From contig NC_092287.1 in NCBI RefSeq assembly GCF_036320965.1, positions 3,872,297 to 3,936,296 of the forward strand: a DNA stretch of 64,000 nucleotides. Reading direction: 5' to 3'. Position 1 is the first letter of the stretch. Every line of letters begins with the position of its first letter. Source of the stretch: Panulirus ornatus (taxonomy: Eukaryota; Arthropoda; Malacostraca; Decapoda; Palinuridae). The translations under genes were made by a program, and so were the position numbers. Under the pieces are notes generated by a model that saw nothing but the letters and a program-made list of their open reading frames with translations, had not been told where the DNA came from and searched no databases. Shown in pieces: positions 1 through 13,331 of this stretch.

Positions 1-817
1 CCAGGGTTAAGGTAACTAGGATGGTGTTGCTGTTAAGCCAAGGTTACGCTTAGGTAGGCTAGGATCTGGGACCAAGCCGGTTAAGGATTAGGTATGGTGG
101 ATTAGACTTTCTTGGTAGTCCAACAATTTGTCTAGACTTCAAGATGGCAATGAGTGTCAGTTCTTCCGTGACCTCAGTGAATGTAGTACATCTGAACTAT
201 CTCCTTGTTCATCAGCATTCCAGTGATAAATCTCGATAATTAAAAAAAAACCTAATTGTCTGTAAGAAAAGTCGACAACCTGATGATGAAAATTGATATA
301 AACTAGTTCGTTAAAAAGAACTCATCTCCGGTGCCGACTAGTCGGCAAAATAACCACTGCTTTATTACTAAACGTGAATATTGAACCAAGAACCAACAAT
401 TGAGGCCAACTCACATCCATTCCTGGAAATATATCATTATCTTTCCTGTCGGGTCCTCTAATTCGTGTAGTAACAACCTCTAGCTTTCTTGAAGTCCTTA
501 CGAAATTACACCTACGAATGTCTCGTGATTCTTGTACCGTCCTCCCATGTATTACCTAAAAGGCGAGATTTCATGTATGTTTGTCGCATTTACCTGGCAT
601 ATTGTACAAATTAGGTGAGCATTAACTCCTGATAATTGAATTATACTTACATTAATAACGTCTTCAACGGCACCCAGGAGGAACTTCGAGCCCGAGTCGT
701 AGTAGGCGGAGATTGTGAGTCACTGATTTTTCATTGGCTGGAAGATGAAATGGGAGGAGTCAGACGGGGGGGGGGGGGGTGTTCGGCACTATCACAAGCT
801 GCGCCATTTAGGGGCTG
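1..817. other. no supported gene at window start
   Basis: I see no long coding frame here. A G-run of about 13 bases lies near 767-780, just before the retroelement fragment at 818. A short conserved-looking stretch at 640-716 is flanked by good donor-like sites on both strands and is discussed in the findings, but it is not called as an exon. Confidence 0.5.
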
Positions 818-1483
818 AATGTGTGGAAGTCGAGAACATTATCTCGGAAAGCAAAAATGGGTATGTTTGAAGGAATAGTGGTTCCAACAATGTTGTATGG
901 TTGCGAGGCGTGGGCTATGGATAGAGTGGTGCGCAGGAGGATGGATGTGCTGGAAATGAGATGTTTGAGGACAATGTGTGGTGTGAGGTGGTTTGATCGA
1001 GTAAGTAACGTAAGGGTAAGAGAGATGTGTGGAAATAAAAAGAGCGTGGTTGAGAGAGCAGAAGAGGGTGTTTTGAAATGGTTTGGGCACATGGAGAGAA
1101 TGAGTGAGGAAAGATTGACCAAGAGGATATATGTGTCGGAGGTGGAGGGAACGAGGAGAAGAGGGAGACCAAATTGGAGGTGGAAAGATGGAGTGAAAAA
1201 GATTTTGTGTGATCGGGGCCTGAACATGCAGGAGGGTGAAAGGAGGGCAAGGAATAGAGTGATTGGAGCGATGTGGTATACCGGGGTTGACGTGCTGTCA
1301 GTGGATTGAATCAGGGCATGTGAAGCGTCTGGGGTAAACCATGGAAAGCTGTGTAGGTATGTATATTTGCGTGTGTGGACGTATGTATATACATGTGTAT
1401 GGGGGTGGGTTGGGCCATTTCTTTCGTCTGTTTCCTTGCGCTACCTCGCAAACGCGGGAGACAGCGGCAAAAAAAAAAAAAAA
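818..1483 (+). mobile_element. RTE-like non-LTR retrotransposon, 5'-truncated 3' end
   Basis: The fragment encodes the C-terminal part of a non-LTR reverse transcriptase. It reads LYGCEAWAM, then [20 protein letters not shown], then [13 protein letters not shown], the usual tail of such ORFs. It starts abruptly near 818 and ends in the family's 3' tail at about 1412-1468, with the hairpin-like CTACCTCGC/GCGGGAG, followed by an A-run at 1469-1483. It carries the short version of the 3' UTR also seen at 10.9 kb. The frame is open across 821-1309, so this copy is fairly young, but it cannot encode a working element. Confidence 0.85.
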
Positions 1484-4400
1484 TGAGTTATATGTATAAA
1501 TACATGAAAGATACCTGTAAGGCGTTATTTTCATTATCTCAGTGGGTCCTGCGGGGGATAAGCGAGGATAACTCAAACTAAACTGGTTTATTTCTCAGGA
1601 CTGATACATAATGCAATTGCTTAAAAAAAAATGTAAAGATGTATCTGTTTCTTAATTAATTTCAATACTTTATTCCGGGACCGAGGAACGGGATCCTCGT
1701 GCTGTCACTAGGTAACCATGCATTTTATTTTACTATCTTGCACCAGGTCGAGAGAAGCACTACTTGGTCTCGTCTACATTTCGTTTTGTATAGAGATATG
1801 TAAATTAATCCAAATTCGTAATTGCTTCAACGATAAACGCATAATTTGGTTAAAATTTTGGTGTGTGTTCGTGCAGTAAATCGTATTTGCTCTAAACGAA
1901 AGAGACGTAATATAATTATATGATACAAGTGTACTGATGGAGGTCTATGTTACATGAGAGGCTGGTTGGGGTTTGGGTTTAAAAGATATTCAATAAGTGG
2001 TATATTGAATATCTCTATGTCTTTCAGATAGTTTCTTCCGTAAATATTTGCATTATTATTTATACTACATCTGTAGTGCTTTACCATATGATTCTGACTC
2101 CCAGAGACCATGACCGAGGCCTGAAAGTAAAGAGAAATGGTGATAACTGGTTGAGCTAGAGATCATTTAAGTTTATTTTTACTATGAATTTTGAATATCC
2201 TGACAGCCCTTATGACGAAAACGTAGAACTCTATGAAAGCGAATAACCTTAAGGAGCGCATGTTGTTGACCTGTGTTACATCACGAATGTTAATCATGTC
2301 TAACTATTCCAGTAGTTCTCGGTACATTGTACCGATTGGGTAATTATTTTTCCAACCTTGTGAAACATATTGCAGCTGGGTTTTTTTATTTGCAGTCGAG
2401 ACTTCTTTTTTTTTTAAATGGATCTCTGAAATGTTTCATTGGTTTTTGTGGTAGAATATGATTACCACGAACCTTATTTTCAGAGATTGATTTGGTGGTA
2501 TTTGGATCACAATCTCATGATCTGTCTTAATCTATATTGGATAATGGAAAACTGCTCCAAACCAAATTTCACCACTGTTAATTTGTTCATTACACTACGG
2601 TAACAAGACTAGTCACTATCAACGTTACTATATTACTGCCATGTGGCTAAAGTCCTTCGTAATGCACCCAAGCTAAATTTAAAATATGCCAAGTATATCT
2701 ATGTTTAGAACGGTTAAACTTTAATTTTATGATCAATTAAGGCTTTATCTTGATCCAACAACTTTATTGATAGTGGAATCTTATAAGATATTGAACGTTA
2801 GATTTACTGTGTATGGAGACGAAAAATTGGGGAGCATGATTGGGATATCTTTTCTATTCTAAAGCATGTACTTAATTGATAATGGCGAAGGGTATGAAGA
2901 TCAGGGAAACAATGGGGTTAGTTGTAAATATAGATGAAACACTTATTGAATCAACGTAACCAATGAAAACTTTAATTTTTCTGTGACTACAGAAATTCAT
3001 TTTCTTTTTAATATGTGACTGTTATGGTTATATTCGTTTTTGAGCCACTGTTTGCTTGCAGATGAATCCAGCACGTGCTATTTCCAGTGAACATTTTTCT
3101 CAGTGGCAGGATATAATAACAAGAACATTGGTATTTCTCTGCAAGTGTATAATTCAAACTTAAAGTAAATCCTGGCCTGTGTTTGCTAATTCCTGGTGAC
3201 CCCCATGCTTTCCTTGATCTTCATATCCTCTTCACTATAATATTCAGTATTATTGTATGATTTAAGAAATGCTTGAAATCATTGCCTTCTGGATTCATTA
3301 TGTTCTTTTCACAGTATAGCTCCATAAAAGAGGCACAGCAGCCATGTAAATAAAGTGGGTTCACATACATGAATGGTGGCCATGTTGTGAAGAACCATTG
3401 AAGTCTATTCTTGAACTTTTATAAATCAGAAATTCAAATTACATTGTACCAGTGACGAACTTGCTACACTGTACAACAGCTGTGTTTATAATCATTCACA
3501 AAATGGACTCAAATTTCACGTTTTATGTTAGGATTGGATTGAGAAAATGTCAGCATACTGCCCTTTTAGCAAACGCTATTGTTGGCATTTCAGCATAACC
3601 CAGCCAAGCCTACTATTACCTTATCTTATCATACCTGACACGGGATGGGAAGGTAACCCTCTGGTACAACCAGCATTTTCATGAAAAATGTCAGAATCAT
3701 AATACCTTCTCATTCGGATGTTGTCTTAGAAACATGAAACTAAATTCCATTGAATACCTTATTGTGAAGTTATGTGACAGACCTTTGATGTGATGTGCTG
3801 AGAGATGAACTTGGCAATGATGCTGGGTGAGATTTTAAATCATGTAATGATGTTTCCTTGAAAACAGCATTGGAACACATGCCCACATTTTTGGTACCAT
3901 CACAGTGGTGGTAGTTGGCCTTGTTAGAGATTACTCAACAGTTCTGATGAGTCACTTAACTATCTCATAAAATCATTTACCGTCCCATCCCACACTAATT
4001 TGTGAAGTGGAGATGTAGTATGTACAAAGAGGTTACAGTTGCATGAAAAATATTAATATCGTTTTGCCTACTTAAGAGTTTTATGAATTTTCTGGTCATG
4101 ATCTTCCTTTGTACTCCTATTTTGAAGTGTCAGCAGGAGCCACAGCCACTGTACTTTGAGATGCAGGTTGCCTGTTGTTATCACCTGTCCAGTTCTTAGT
4201 ATGCACCAGTTCAAGAATTTGCCTGTTGACAATCAGCTTCTACAGGAGTTTGCTGTTCAAACTTCCATAGATATGTAGACTTCTTTATAGAGAGTTTTAT
4301 GAAATTTTCTTATGACTTTATATTAGTCCTATAGGCAGTCATTTGGACTTACGTATTCATCTTCCAAACTGACAGCTCATTTTTGGAAAACCAATTCTTG

Positions 4401-5335
4401 TTAGGATGCATTTGCTTACAAATGCACCCATAATCTTACTTACCCTGCATCATATAAACCCATTTTGATAATGGGAATGAATGTAAAAACCAAGAAGGGT
4501 GGAGGGTGAGTTGGTAAAGGGTTTTAGATGGTGGTAACTTGTAGGCGACCTTGTTATGTCCATATTCAACAAGGGCGGCAGCTGTGTGGGTGTGGGTGGG
4601 GCTCTAATTTTTTCTGTGGGGCCTTTAATGGTCCCATGGAGAAGTATCCATACTGTGATGCAAGCTTTTTGTTTTGACATTTGGAAAGGAAGTTATTTCA
4701 TTACATTGTATTGCATAAGCTATTATTGTCTGTACTCTTCCCTCCTACATAATAATCAAGTGTTTGCAATAATTAGGAAAGTTTAGATATTGCTTCCATG
4801 CTTAAAAATTTGCACATAGCTATGCTGTTAGGCTCACCAAAGCTGGTCAAGAATTTTCAGGTCTTGCAAAGGGTACTGGATTCTACTTCTCAGTTGTGTT
4901 CATTTCAGGCTATGTTGTTCAATCACATTAATGCTTTGCTCATGCACATAGAGTTGCATGCACATTACCCTTGATGAGGAAGCAAAATTAGTTGGTTAGA
5001 AAGACTTGAAATTGTATCCTAAAGCATGTACTGTGGGTTTTACATGGTTTGTTAACACGACATTCAGCAAGAATACTGTTGATTCTGTTATTTCATGATA
5101 TTAGACTAAGGTGCAGTGATATAATGTGGCCCTATTTTAAAATTATTCTAATTGAAAATAATAATTTGTAATGTATTCTTAAGGAAAAATTCAGAACACA
5201 TTTAGCCTTATGAAGAACAATGATGATAATGATAGTTTTTGCAGCCAGAGGCAAAAAATACTTAGAATGCACACAAGTATATACAATGCCACTGCTTCTT
5301 ATTCTTCTAAGTCTTGTTTTCTTTTTCTTCCACAG
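1484..5335. other. non-coding stretch upstream of the EGF/DPY gene
   Basis: This AT-rich DNA has no supported coding exon. Because the signal-peptide exon at 5336 begins with a splice acceptor, part of this stretch is probably an intron following a non-coding first exon that I cannot place. A perfect 12-bp hairpin lies at 1984-2014. Confidence 0.5.
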
Positions 5336-5404
5336 AATACGAGATGCGATTGTTATTAGTTGGGTTGGCGCTGCTGGTCGGCGGGTCATGGGCACAGCAT
5401 CAGT
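5336..5404 (+). CDS. exon 1: signal peptide
   Basis: The acceptor ttttcttccacag ends at 5335 and the ATG is at 5344. The exon reads [18 protein letters not shown] followed by QHQ, a classic signal peptide with probable cleavage after Ala18. The donor is cagt|gtaagt at 5404, phase 1. The 8 bases before the ATG are 5' UTR, so a further upstream non-coding exon must exist. Long frames in other phases across this exon are shadows. Confidence 0.85.
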
Positions 5405-6501
5405 GTAAGTTTTATCAAAAAAATTTACTGTACTTTACCTATCTTGTACATAAATCCATATTTACTTGAATACAGTAGCTGTATTTGTACATAAATCAAG
5501 TTGCTTGGCTTGTAAATAAATCTGCAGGGGTTGTGACTGTATACCTGTATTTCAAATATGTTATTCCCATTCCTGCAGAATTTTGAGGTATGTAGGAACC
5601 ATTAATTGTAATGTAAGCACTCCATATCATTATATCATTCTACAAGTAATATGTCAGTATCTTGTAGAATTGTATATCACAAAATCTTAAAATTTTCTTT
5701 ACTTCAGTCTGTGATCTGTGTAGTCTATAGATCAATAGAAAACATCTTGATTATTCAGGATATTATATGAAGGATTTCTGTTGATTATTAAGTATCACTT
5801 TGGTGAAAATTTTGCTCTTTGTGGTCAAATGATGCTGATGCAAAAGATACAGTGATATGAGAGATAACAAGAGTGTAAGGATATTGATGTTAGAAAGAAG
5901 TGGAGAATTTTATTATTCTGTTCCTTTGTCAATCTTGTGTTTAGGTGAACTTTTTTATTATATTTTCATTAGCTTCTTCATTGGAGACACTATGGTCTTC
6001 AAAGACATATAAGGATTGTATATGAACAAGTGTCTGTTATGTCTAAAATTTCCAGCTTGTACAGTATGTTGATCTGGGATTTTACAAAAGTGACACTACA
6101 CTGGGAGCTGAAGTCTGTAATAAACCATTTTTGGTTTGAAAGAGAAACAAGAGTATGATTTTGCACCCGAAATCCCTGGTATATTAAACCACAGCATGCA
6201 TATAGTATCATACACATATATTACATACATGACATATGCATACTCACAAGTGTAAGCATACACTTCTCTTGTATTTAATCCTGGAGATACTTATGCAACA
6301 TACAGATAGGTACCATATGCACATCCATGATATAAAGTCACACACATGCAAAATTAATTAGTAAAATCATACCTAGATTGCCCACTTCCAGATTGCATCC
6401 TACAAATACTTACTGATACATGTAGTAAATGGTGCCTATCCTCACATTATTTATGCTAGATACACCCTCAACTTACACACTTCTATAAATACACCATAAC
6501 A

Positions 6502-6546
<45 letters not shown>

Positions 6547-7837
6547 TTACACACATCATCACGTATGTCACCAATATATTCCTCTTCAGTGAAGTGATTT
6601 GCTGTCCATAATCACATGAAGTTGTCAGTGCAAAGTAGTTCAGTTCTCAGTGTAATATTTGTTCAGGTTTTCCATGTTGCAAAGGGAGATAAAACACTTG
6701 GAGGTGTAGAATTCTCAGATTTTCATGATGATTGTATAGTTCATGGCTTCTCAAATTCTTATGATATTTATAGGCATGTAAAAGCAAACTCACATTCATG
6801 CACGTGGTATCTGACAATTGTTAACATGTGTCATGTTTGTGTAAAGGACCAATCCTACAACTTTGTGTTCATCTCCTTTCTTTTCAGTGCATGGTTTGAT
6901 AACAAATTTTATGATTTGTTATAAACAAAACAGTAAATTTTTGTTGTGTATTGTGTGGTTATTGTCATACCTCAGTAGTCATAAGGTATAGTTGACATGC
7001 TGAGAATGGTCAATAACAAATCACATATTAGGAGTTATAAATTATTTATAACTATTATTAGTTTGAATGTGTTGTGTTCCAAAATCTTAAATACACTGTA
7101 AATGTTTGTTTATCATTAGAATTTGTTTTGTATATGGTGTCCAAAGGCCTGTATCTATGTGGATTTCATTCTTTAGCTTTGGTTTATCAGTTATTGAAAT
7201 TTCATACTATGAATTTGCATGCACAAAGCCATGAGTACTCCATACTCATGTGTATGCTTATGCAAATTCATAGCATACAATTTGAACTTTTGCCTTGCTT
7301 TTGAAACACTCTGTGTGTAAGTTATCACAGTGATTGGTGTTACTGGACTGCCTGCACTATGCTGCGAGTGAGAAGTTACCTTCGACAAGGTTGAATCACC
7401 ATCAGACCTTCCTGAAGCTCCAGAAGGCCCATAAAAGGGTTCCTAGAGCTGTGTAATGATAATGATAAATCTGTAGATCTTTTTTTCATAAGCTTTAGGT
7501 GGGTATTCAAGAAACTTAGTGAATGTGAAACAGGGAAGTACATAATTTAATGAGCTTCTTGAGTATGCAACACATTATAGATGTAAAATCTTAATCCTGC
7601 TATCACATGTGTTGGTGATTTTGCTTATAGTTCGGTCTAAAAAAATGTTCCATGTCCAGGACTGCTGATGATCTAGAGTTGATCATTACACTCTTTCTTG
7701 TGTTTATAAACTACTTAAATTTTTCCTGTTAGTCTGATTCACAAAACATGTGATAAAGGGATTTAATGTTTTTTCTACTTGCAGCACTGTTTATTGTGTC
7801 TGATGTTAAAAATGTTTTAATCTTAATTAGTTCTGAG

Positions 7838-7915
<78 letters not shown>

Positions 7916-10606
7916 CTTTCTCTTTTTTCTCCCTCTCTCATCTCAACTACCAAATTGTTTATGCAGTCATTTAGAGTAACACATCATTGCTAGTGCTACC
8001 TAATGAACTGGTGAACAGTTTACTGATTCTAATGCAGAGTTAGAGGCTGTTGAGTATGTCTTCTCCCCAACACTCAGGGACTTTGAGCTTCTTGCTCCTA
8101 TGAGCCACAGTTTCCTCTGCCTCCCTCATCAAACTGCCCTTTGGAGCTTATCTTTGGTCTAAAGGGATTCAGTATCCGTATGGGTACACAGTTCTTCAAG
8201 AACAAAGTCCTAAGATTACTCAGGCCTTTCATTCATTGGAGACATCTTTATTCTAAATATCTTTCTACATCTTCAGACATTGAGTCTCTACCTATACCAG
8301 CTGGACCAAAGCCCAGCACACCTCATCCTCAAGTGAGTGTGCCAATGATGGTCATGCCTTTACCTCCAGATACATTGCCTTCTGACCACATAAAGGACCC
8401 AAAGCTGCATAGCAATGATTCAAAACTACCTCCAGCTGTAGAGTTTAAGACTGAATCTCCACCAGTTACACCATCACTGAGCAAGAACTTGCCTCATGAC
8501 TCTGAACCACTTACGGATATGGTGAATGAGAAACCTCTGCTGCTCCCAAATTCTTCACAGACATTGGAATCTCCTCTTCTTTCTTCAGCACCTTCTTTGA
8601 AGCCCGTTATCAAGCACCCACTTCCTGACCCAGCATCAAAGACTGAACCTCTTTCCTCTCCAACATCTGCCCCAGTTCTTGAAATGGATATGGAACCAAA
8701 AGATGTGCCAGTACCACCTGCAGAAAGTATGTCTTCTGGGACTGAAGAGGTTGTCACTGCTGATGTTGAAGAACCAAAGAAGCAGCCACTTCAGATTCTA
8801 ACTGAATATGAAGAACAACTCATACACCCAAAGGCTACACTTTCTCCTTCACCTGAGCCCATGAAACTACCTCCTTCTACCAATGTCACAGAAGCTGAAG
8901 AAACTGACATCAAATCTAATGGGCCTGCAGCACCTATTACGGTGGATTGCCTCCAAAATGCTGACTGTAATGAAAATGAGATCTGCATGGACGAGATATG
9001 TGTCAATGGGTGTTTGGTCAATGTGGGACAGTGTGTGGGGAATGCTGTGTGTGTTACAGACCGCCATACTTCTACCTGTGTGTGTCCAGATAAGTTTACA
9101 GCTGTTGCACTGCCTAATGATGGGCGTGAGAAGTATGACTGTATGCCCATGGCCATGATGGTGGGTGCAGGAGGTCGTCAAAGTGGACGAAGGCCCAGTG
9201 GTAGCTCTGGTCATCTCTTTGGCTCCCACCACCGGCCCCTGACCCCCATTGCTTTCCATCGAGGCACCCACAACTATCGGCGTTTGGCAGCCTTATGTAA
9301 GCCATCAAACTATCATCCCTACGCATGATCCTTCATTCTGCTCAGTTCCACTTACATTCCTGTGTTTTGCATTTTCAGCCTTTTTGTCGGCTCCGCTGTT
9401 GCCCCTCGTCCGATATCCATCGTACCGACGTAAGCACTTCTGCCCTTACTACCGTATCCAGTATGTTGTCTGGACTGCATGGTGATGCAGGGCACATGCC
9501 ATCAAAAGGCAGTCAGCAGCATACATAACCAGTCATTGACACTCGGGCGTTTTTAACTAGTTGGTGACTCTTATAATAACACGTGCCGCCATAGTCTTGG
9601 CATCGTTGCTGGGAACATGAGTACTCATCTTTACTTTTCTAATTTACATATTCACCGTAGTTCCTACTGTTCTAGAGTCCATAATAGAAATTAATGACTA
9701 AACACACCGCTTGAAGTGTAGTATTTAACGTTTAGTTTATTGTTTAATGTTTTTTCAGTTTGCCTACCTGCCCATACACGCTGAAACATTCTTTCAAGAT
9801 TGTTTTCCACAGAAATAACACGATGAACACGCTCCATTTAACAATTCTGGTTATAGAAAAAATGATCCCTTGACCAATCTGTCTATAATGAGATGCATGA
9901 TGTCATTCGTAGGATGCCATGGTGTCAGTTTACCTTTCCGTCAATCTCGCTGATACATGATGTCACTTATGGGCAATCACAGGTGATGCTAACAATCAAT
10001 CAGCCTCTCGAGTGCATGGTGTTACTTATGGGTGACCACTGATGACACTACCATCAGATGGTCTCTCTGGTGCATCATGTCACTTATGGGTAACCACTGG
10101 TGACAATCTTTCAATCTGTTAGTATCTATAATGCATGGTGCCTTTTATGGGCAACCAGTAGGAATATACCAATTTTTCTGTGTTGCATGGTGTCATTTCT
10201 GGGTGACACTGGTGAGACTTGGTCATCCAAGAGCCCTTGCTCCTTGACTTCCCTGTCTGTTGTTGATTGTGGAGTGAAGCATATGCATACTGTAGTTATA
10301 TTATTTATTACAAGGTTCAAGGTGAGCATCAAGATATCCAGAATGGTTCCAGCCAGATTATATCACTAAGAAAATTATCTGTATTTGAATCTTATGGCTT
10401 TAGACACTCAGAGTCACTTAAAAGAATTTATTTTGACATTTCTTTTGACTCTTGTTATTACTTACAAAACTATGATCAAGAGATAAAGCAAATAAAGTTG
10501 AGGTACTGCTGTTATATTAGAGGATTTTATGAGGATTTTCCCTCTTAGGCTCAGTCCTCTGTTCTTAACTCTACCTCGCTAATGCGGGAAATGGCAAATC
10601 TGTATG

Positions 10607-10643
<37 letters not shown>

Positions 10644-10863
10644 CCCTAGGGATATGGAAGAATACTTCCCATGTTTTCCCTGCATGTCGTAGAAGGCGAC
10701 TAAAAGGGGAGGGAGCAGGGGGCTGGAAATCCCCTCTCGTTTTTAATTTTCCAAAAGAAGGAATAGAAAAGGGACCAAGTAAGGATATTCCCTTAAAGAC
10801 TCAGTCCTCTGTTCTTAACGCTACCTTGCTAACGTGGGAAATGGTGAATAGTATGAAAAAATA

Positions 10864-10897
<34 letters not shown>

Positions 10898-11905
10898 TTT
10901 TTTATACTTTGTCGCTGTCTCCCGCGTTTGCGAGGTAGCGCAAGGAAACAGACGAAAGAAATGGCCCAACCCCCCCCCATACACATGTACATACACACGT
11001 CCACACACGCAAATATACATACCTACACAGCTTTCCATGGTTTACCCCGGACGCTTCACATGCCTTGATTCAATCCACTGACAGCACGTCAACCCCTGTA
11101 TACCACATCGCTCCAATTCACTCTATTTCTTGCCCTCCTTTCACCCTCCTGCATGTTCAGGCCCCGATCACACAAAATCCTTTTCACTCCATCTTTCCAC
11201 CTCCAATTTGGTCTCCCTCTTCTCCTCGTTCCCTCCACCTCCGACACATATATCCTCTTGGTCAATCTTTCCTCACTCATTCTCTCCATGTGCCCAAACC
11301 ATTTCAAAACACCCTCTTCTGCTCTCTCAACCACGCTCTTTTTATTTCCACACTTCTCTCTTACCCTTACGTTACTTACTCGATCAAACCACCTCACACC
11401 ACACATTGTCCTCAAACATCTCATTTCCAGCACATCCATCCTCCTGCGCACAACTCTATCCATAGCCCACGCCTCGCAACCATACAACATTGTTGGAACC
11501 ACTATTCCTTCAAACATACCCATTTTTGCTTTCCGGGATAATGTTCTCGACTTCCACACATTTTTCAAGGCTCCCAAAATTTTCGCCCCCTCCCCCACCC
11601 TATGATCCACTTCCGCTTCCATGGTTCCATCCGCTGACAGATCCACTCCCAGATATCTAAAACACTTCACTTCCTCCAGTTTTTCTCCATTCAAACTCAC
11701 CTCCCAATTGACTTGACCCTCAACCCTACTGTACCTAATAACCTTGCTCTTATTCACATTTACTCTTAACTTTCTTCTTCCACACACTTTACCAAACTCC
11801 GTCACCAGCTTCTGCAGTTTCTCACATGAATCCGCCACCAGCGCTGTATCATCAGCGAACAACAACTGACTCACTTCCCAAGCTCTCTCATCCCCAACAG
11901 ACTTC

Positions 11906-11944
<39 letters not shown>

Positions 11945-12078
11945 AGTGTGTGTGTGTGTGGACGTGTATGTATATACATGTGTATGGGGGTGGGTTGGGC
12001 CATTTCTTTCGTCTGTTTCCTTGCGTTACCTCACAAACACGGGAGACAGCGACAAAGCAAAATAAATAAATAAAATAA

Positions 12079-12158
<80 letters not shown>

Positions 12159-12318
12159 TATATTTATATTCTATTTATTTTGCTTTGTCGCTGTCTCCCG
12201 CGCCTGTGAGGTAGCGCAAGGAAACAGAAGAAAGAAATGGCCCAACCCACCCCCACACACATGCACACACACACACACGTCCACACACACAAATATACAC
12301 ACCCACACATCCCAACAT

Positions 12319-12379
<61 letters not shown>

Positions 12380-13247
12380 TGCACACAATTTACACTGTCT
12401 GCCCCTACTCACCCCCATCGCCACCCCGCCACACATGGAATAACATCCCCCTCCCCCCTCATGTGCGTGAGGCAGCGCCAGGAAAAGACAACAAAGGCCC
12501 CATTCGCTCACACTCAGTCTCCAGCTTTCATGCAATAATACCCGAAACCACAGCTCCCTTTCCACATCCAGGCCCAACAGAACTTTCCATGGTTTACCCC
12601 AGACGCTTCACATGCCCTGATTCAATCCACTGACAGCACGTCGACCCCGGTATACCACATCGATCCAATCCACTCTATTCTTTGCCCGCCTTTCACCCTC
12701 CTGCATGTTCAGGCCCCGATCACTCAAAATCTTTTTCACTCCATCTTTCCACCTCCAATTTGGTCTCCCACTTCTCCTTGTTCCCTCCACCTCCGACACA
12801 TATATCCTCTTCGTCAATCTTTCCTCACTCATTCTCTCCATGTGCCCAAACCATTTCAAAACACCCTCTTCTGCTCTCTCAACCACGCTCTTTTTATTTC
12901 CACACATCTCTCTTACCCTTACATTACTTACTTGATCAAACCACCTCACACCACATATTGTCCTCAAACATCTCATTTCCAGCACATCCACCCTCCTGCA
13001 CACAACTCTATCCATAGCCCACGCCTCGCAACCATACAACATTGTTGGAACCACTATTCCTTCAAACATATCCATTTTTGCTTTCCGAGATAATGTTCTC
13101 GACTTCCACACATTCTTCAAGGCTCCCAGGATTTTCGCCTCCTCCCCCACCCTATGATTCACTTCCGCTTCCATGGTTCCATCCGCTGCCAGATCCACTC
13201 CCAGATATCTAAAACACTTTACTTCCTCCAGTTTTTCTCCATTCAAA

Positions 13248-13331
<84 letters not shown>

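Noticed and set aside
808..1250. Three minus-strand frames of 83-139 codons, rich in Ser, Leu, His and Pro
   Set aside because: They are antisense shadows of the RTE reverse transcriptase frame and recur opposite every copy of it.
7729..7993. Arg-Glu and Ser-Leu repeat frames
   Set aside because: They are translations of the (TC)n microsatellite.
8494..9271. Several antisense and shifted frames of 70-134 codons
   Set aside because: They overlap the Pro-rich/EGF exon, have no domain, and lack supporting splice signals.
12164..12577. 137-codon minus-strand frame rich in Cys and Val
   Set aside because: It is the RTE 3' UTR plus a (CA)n tract, not a Cys-rich peptide gene.
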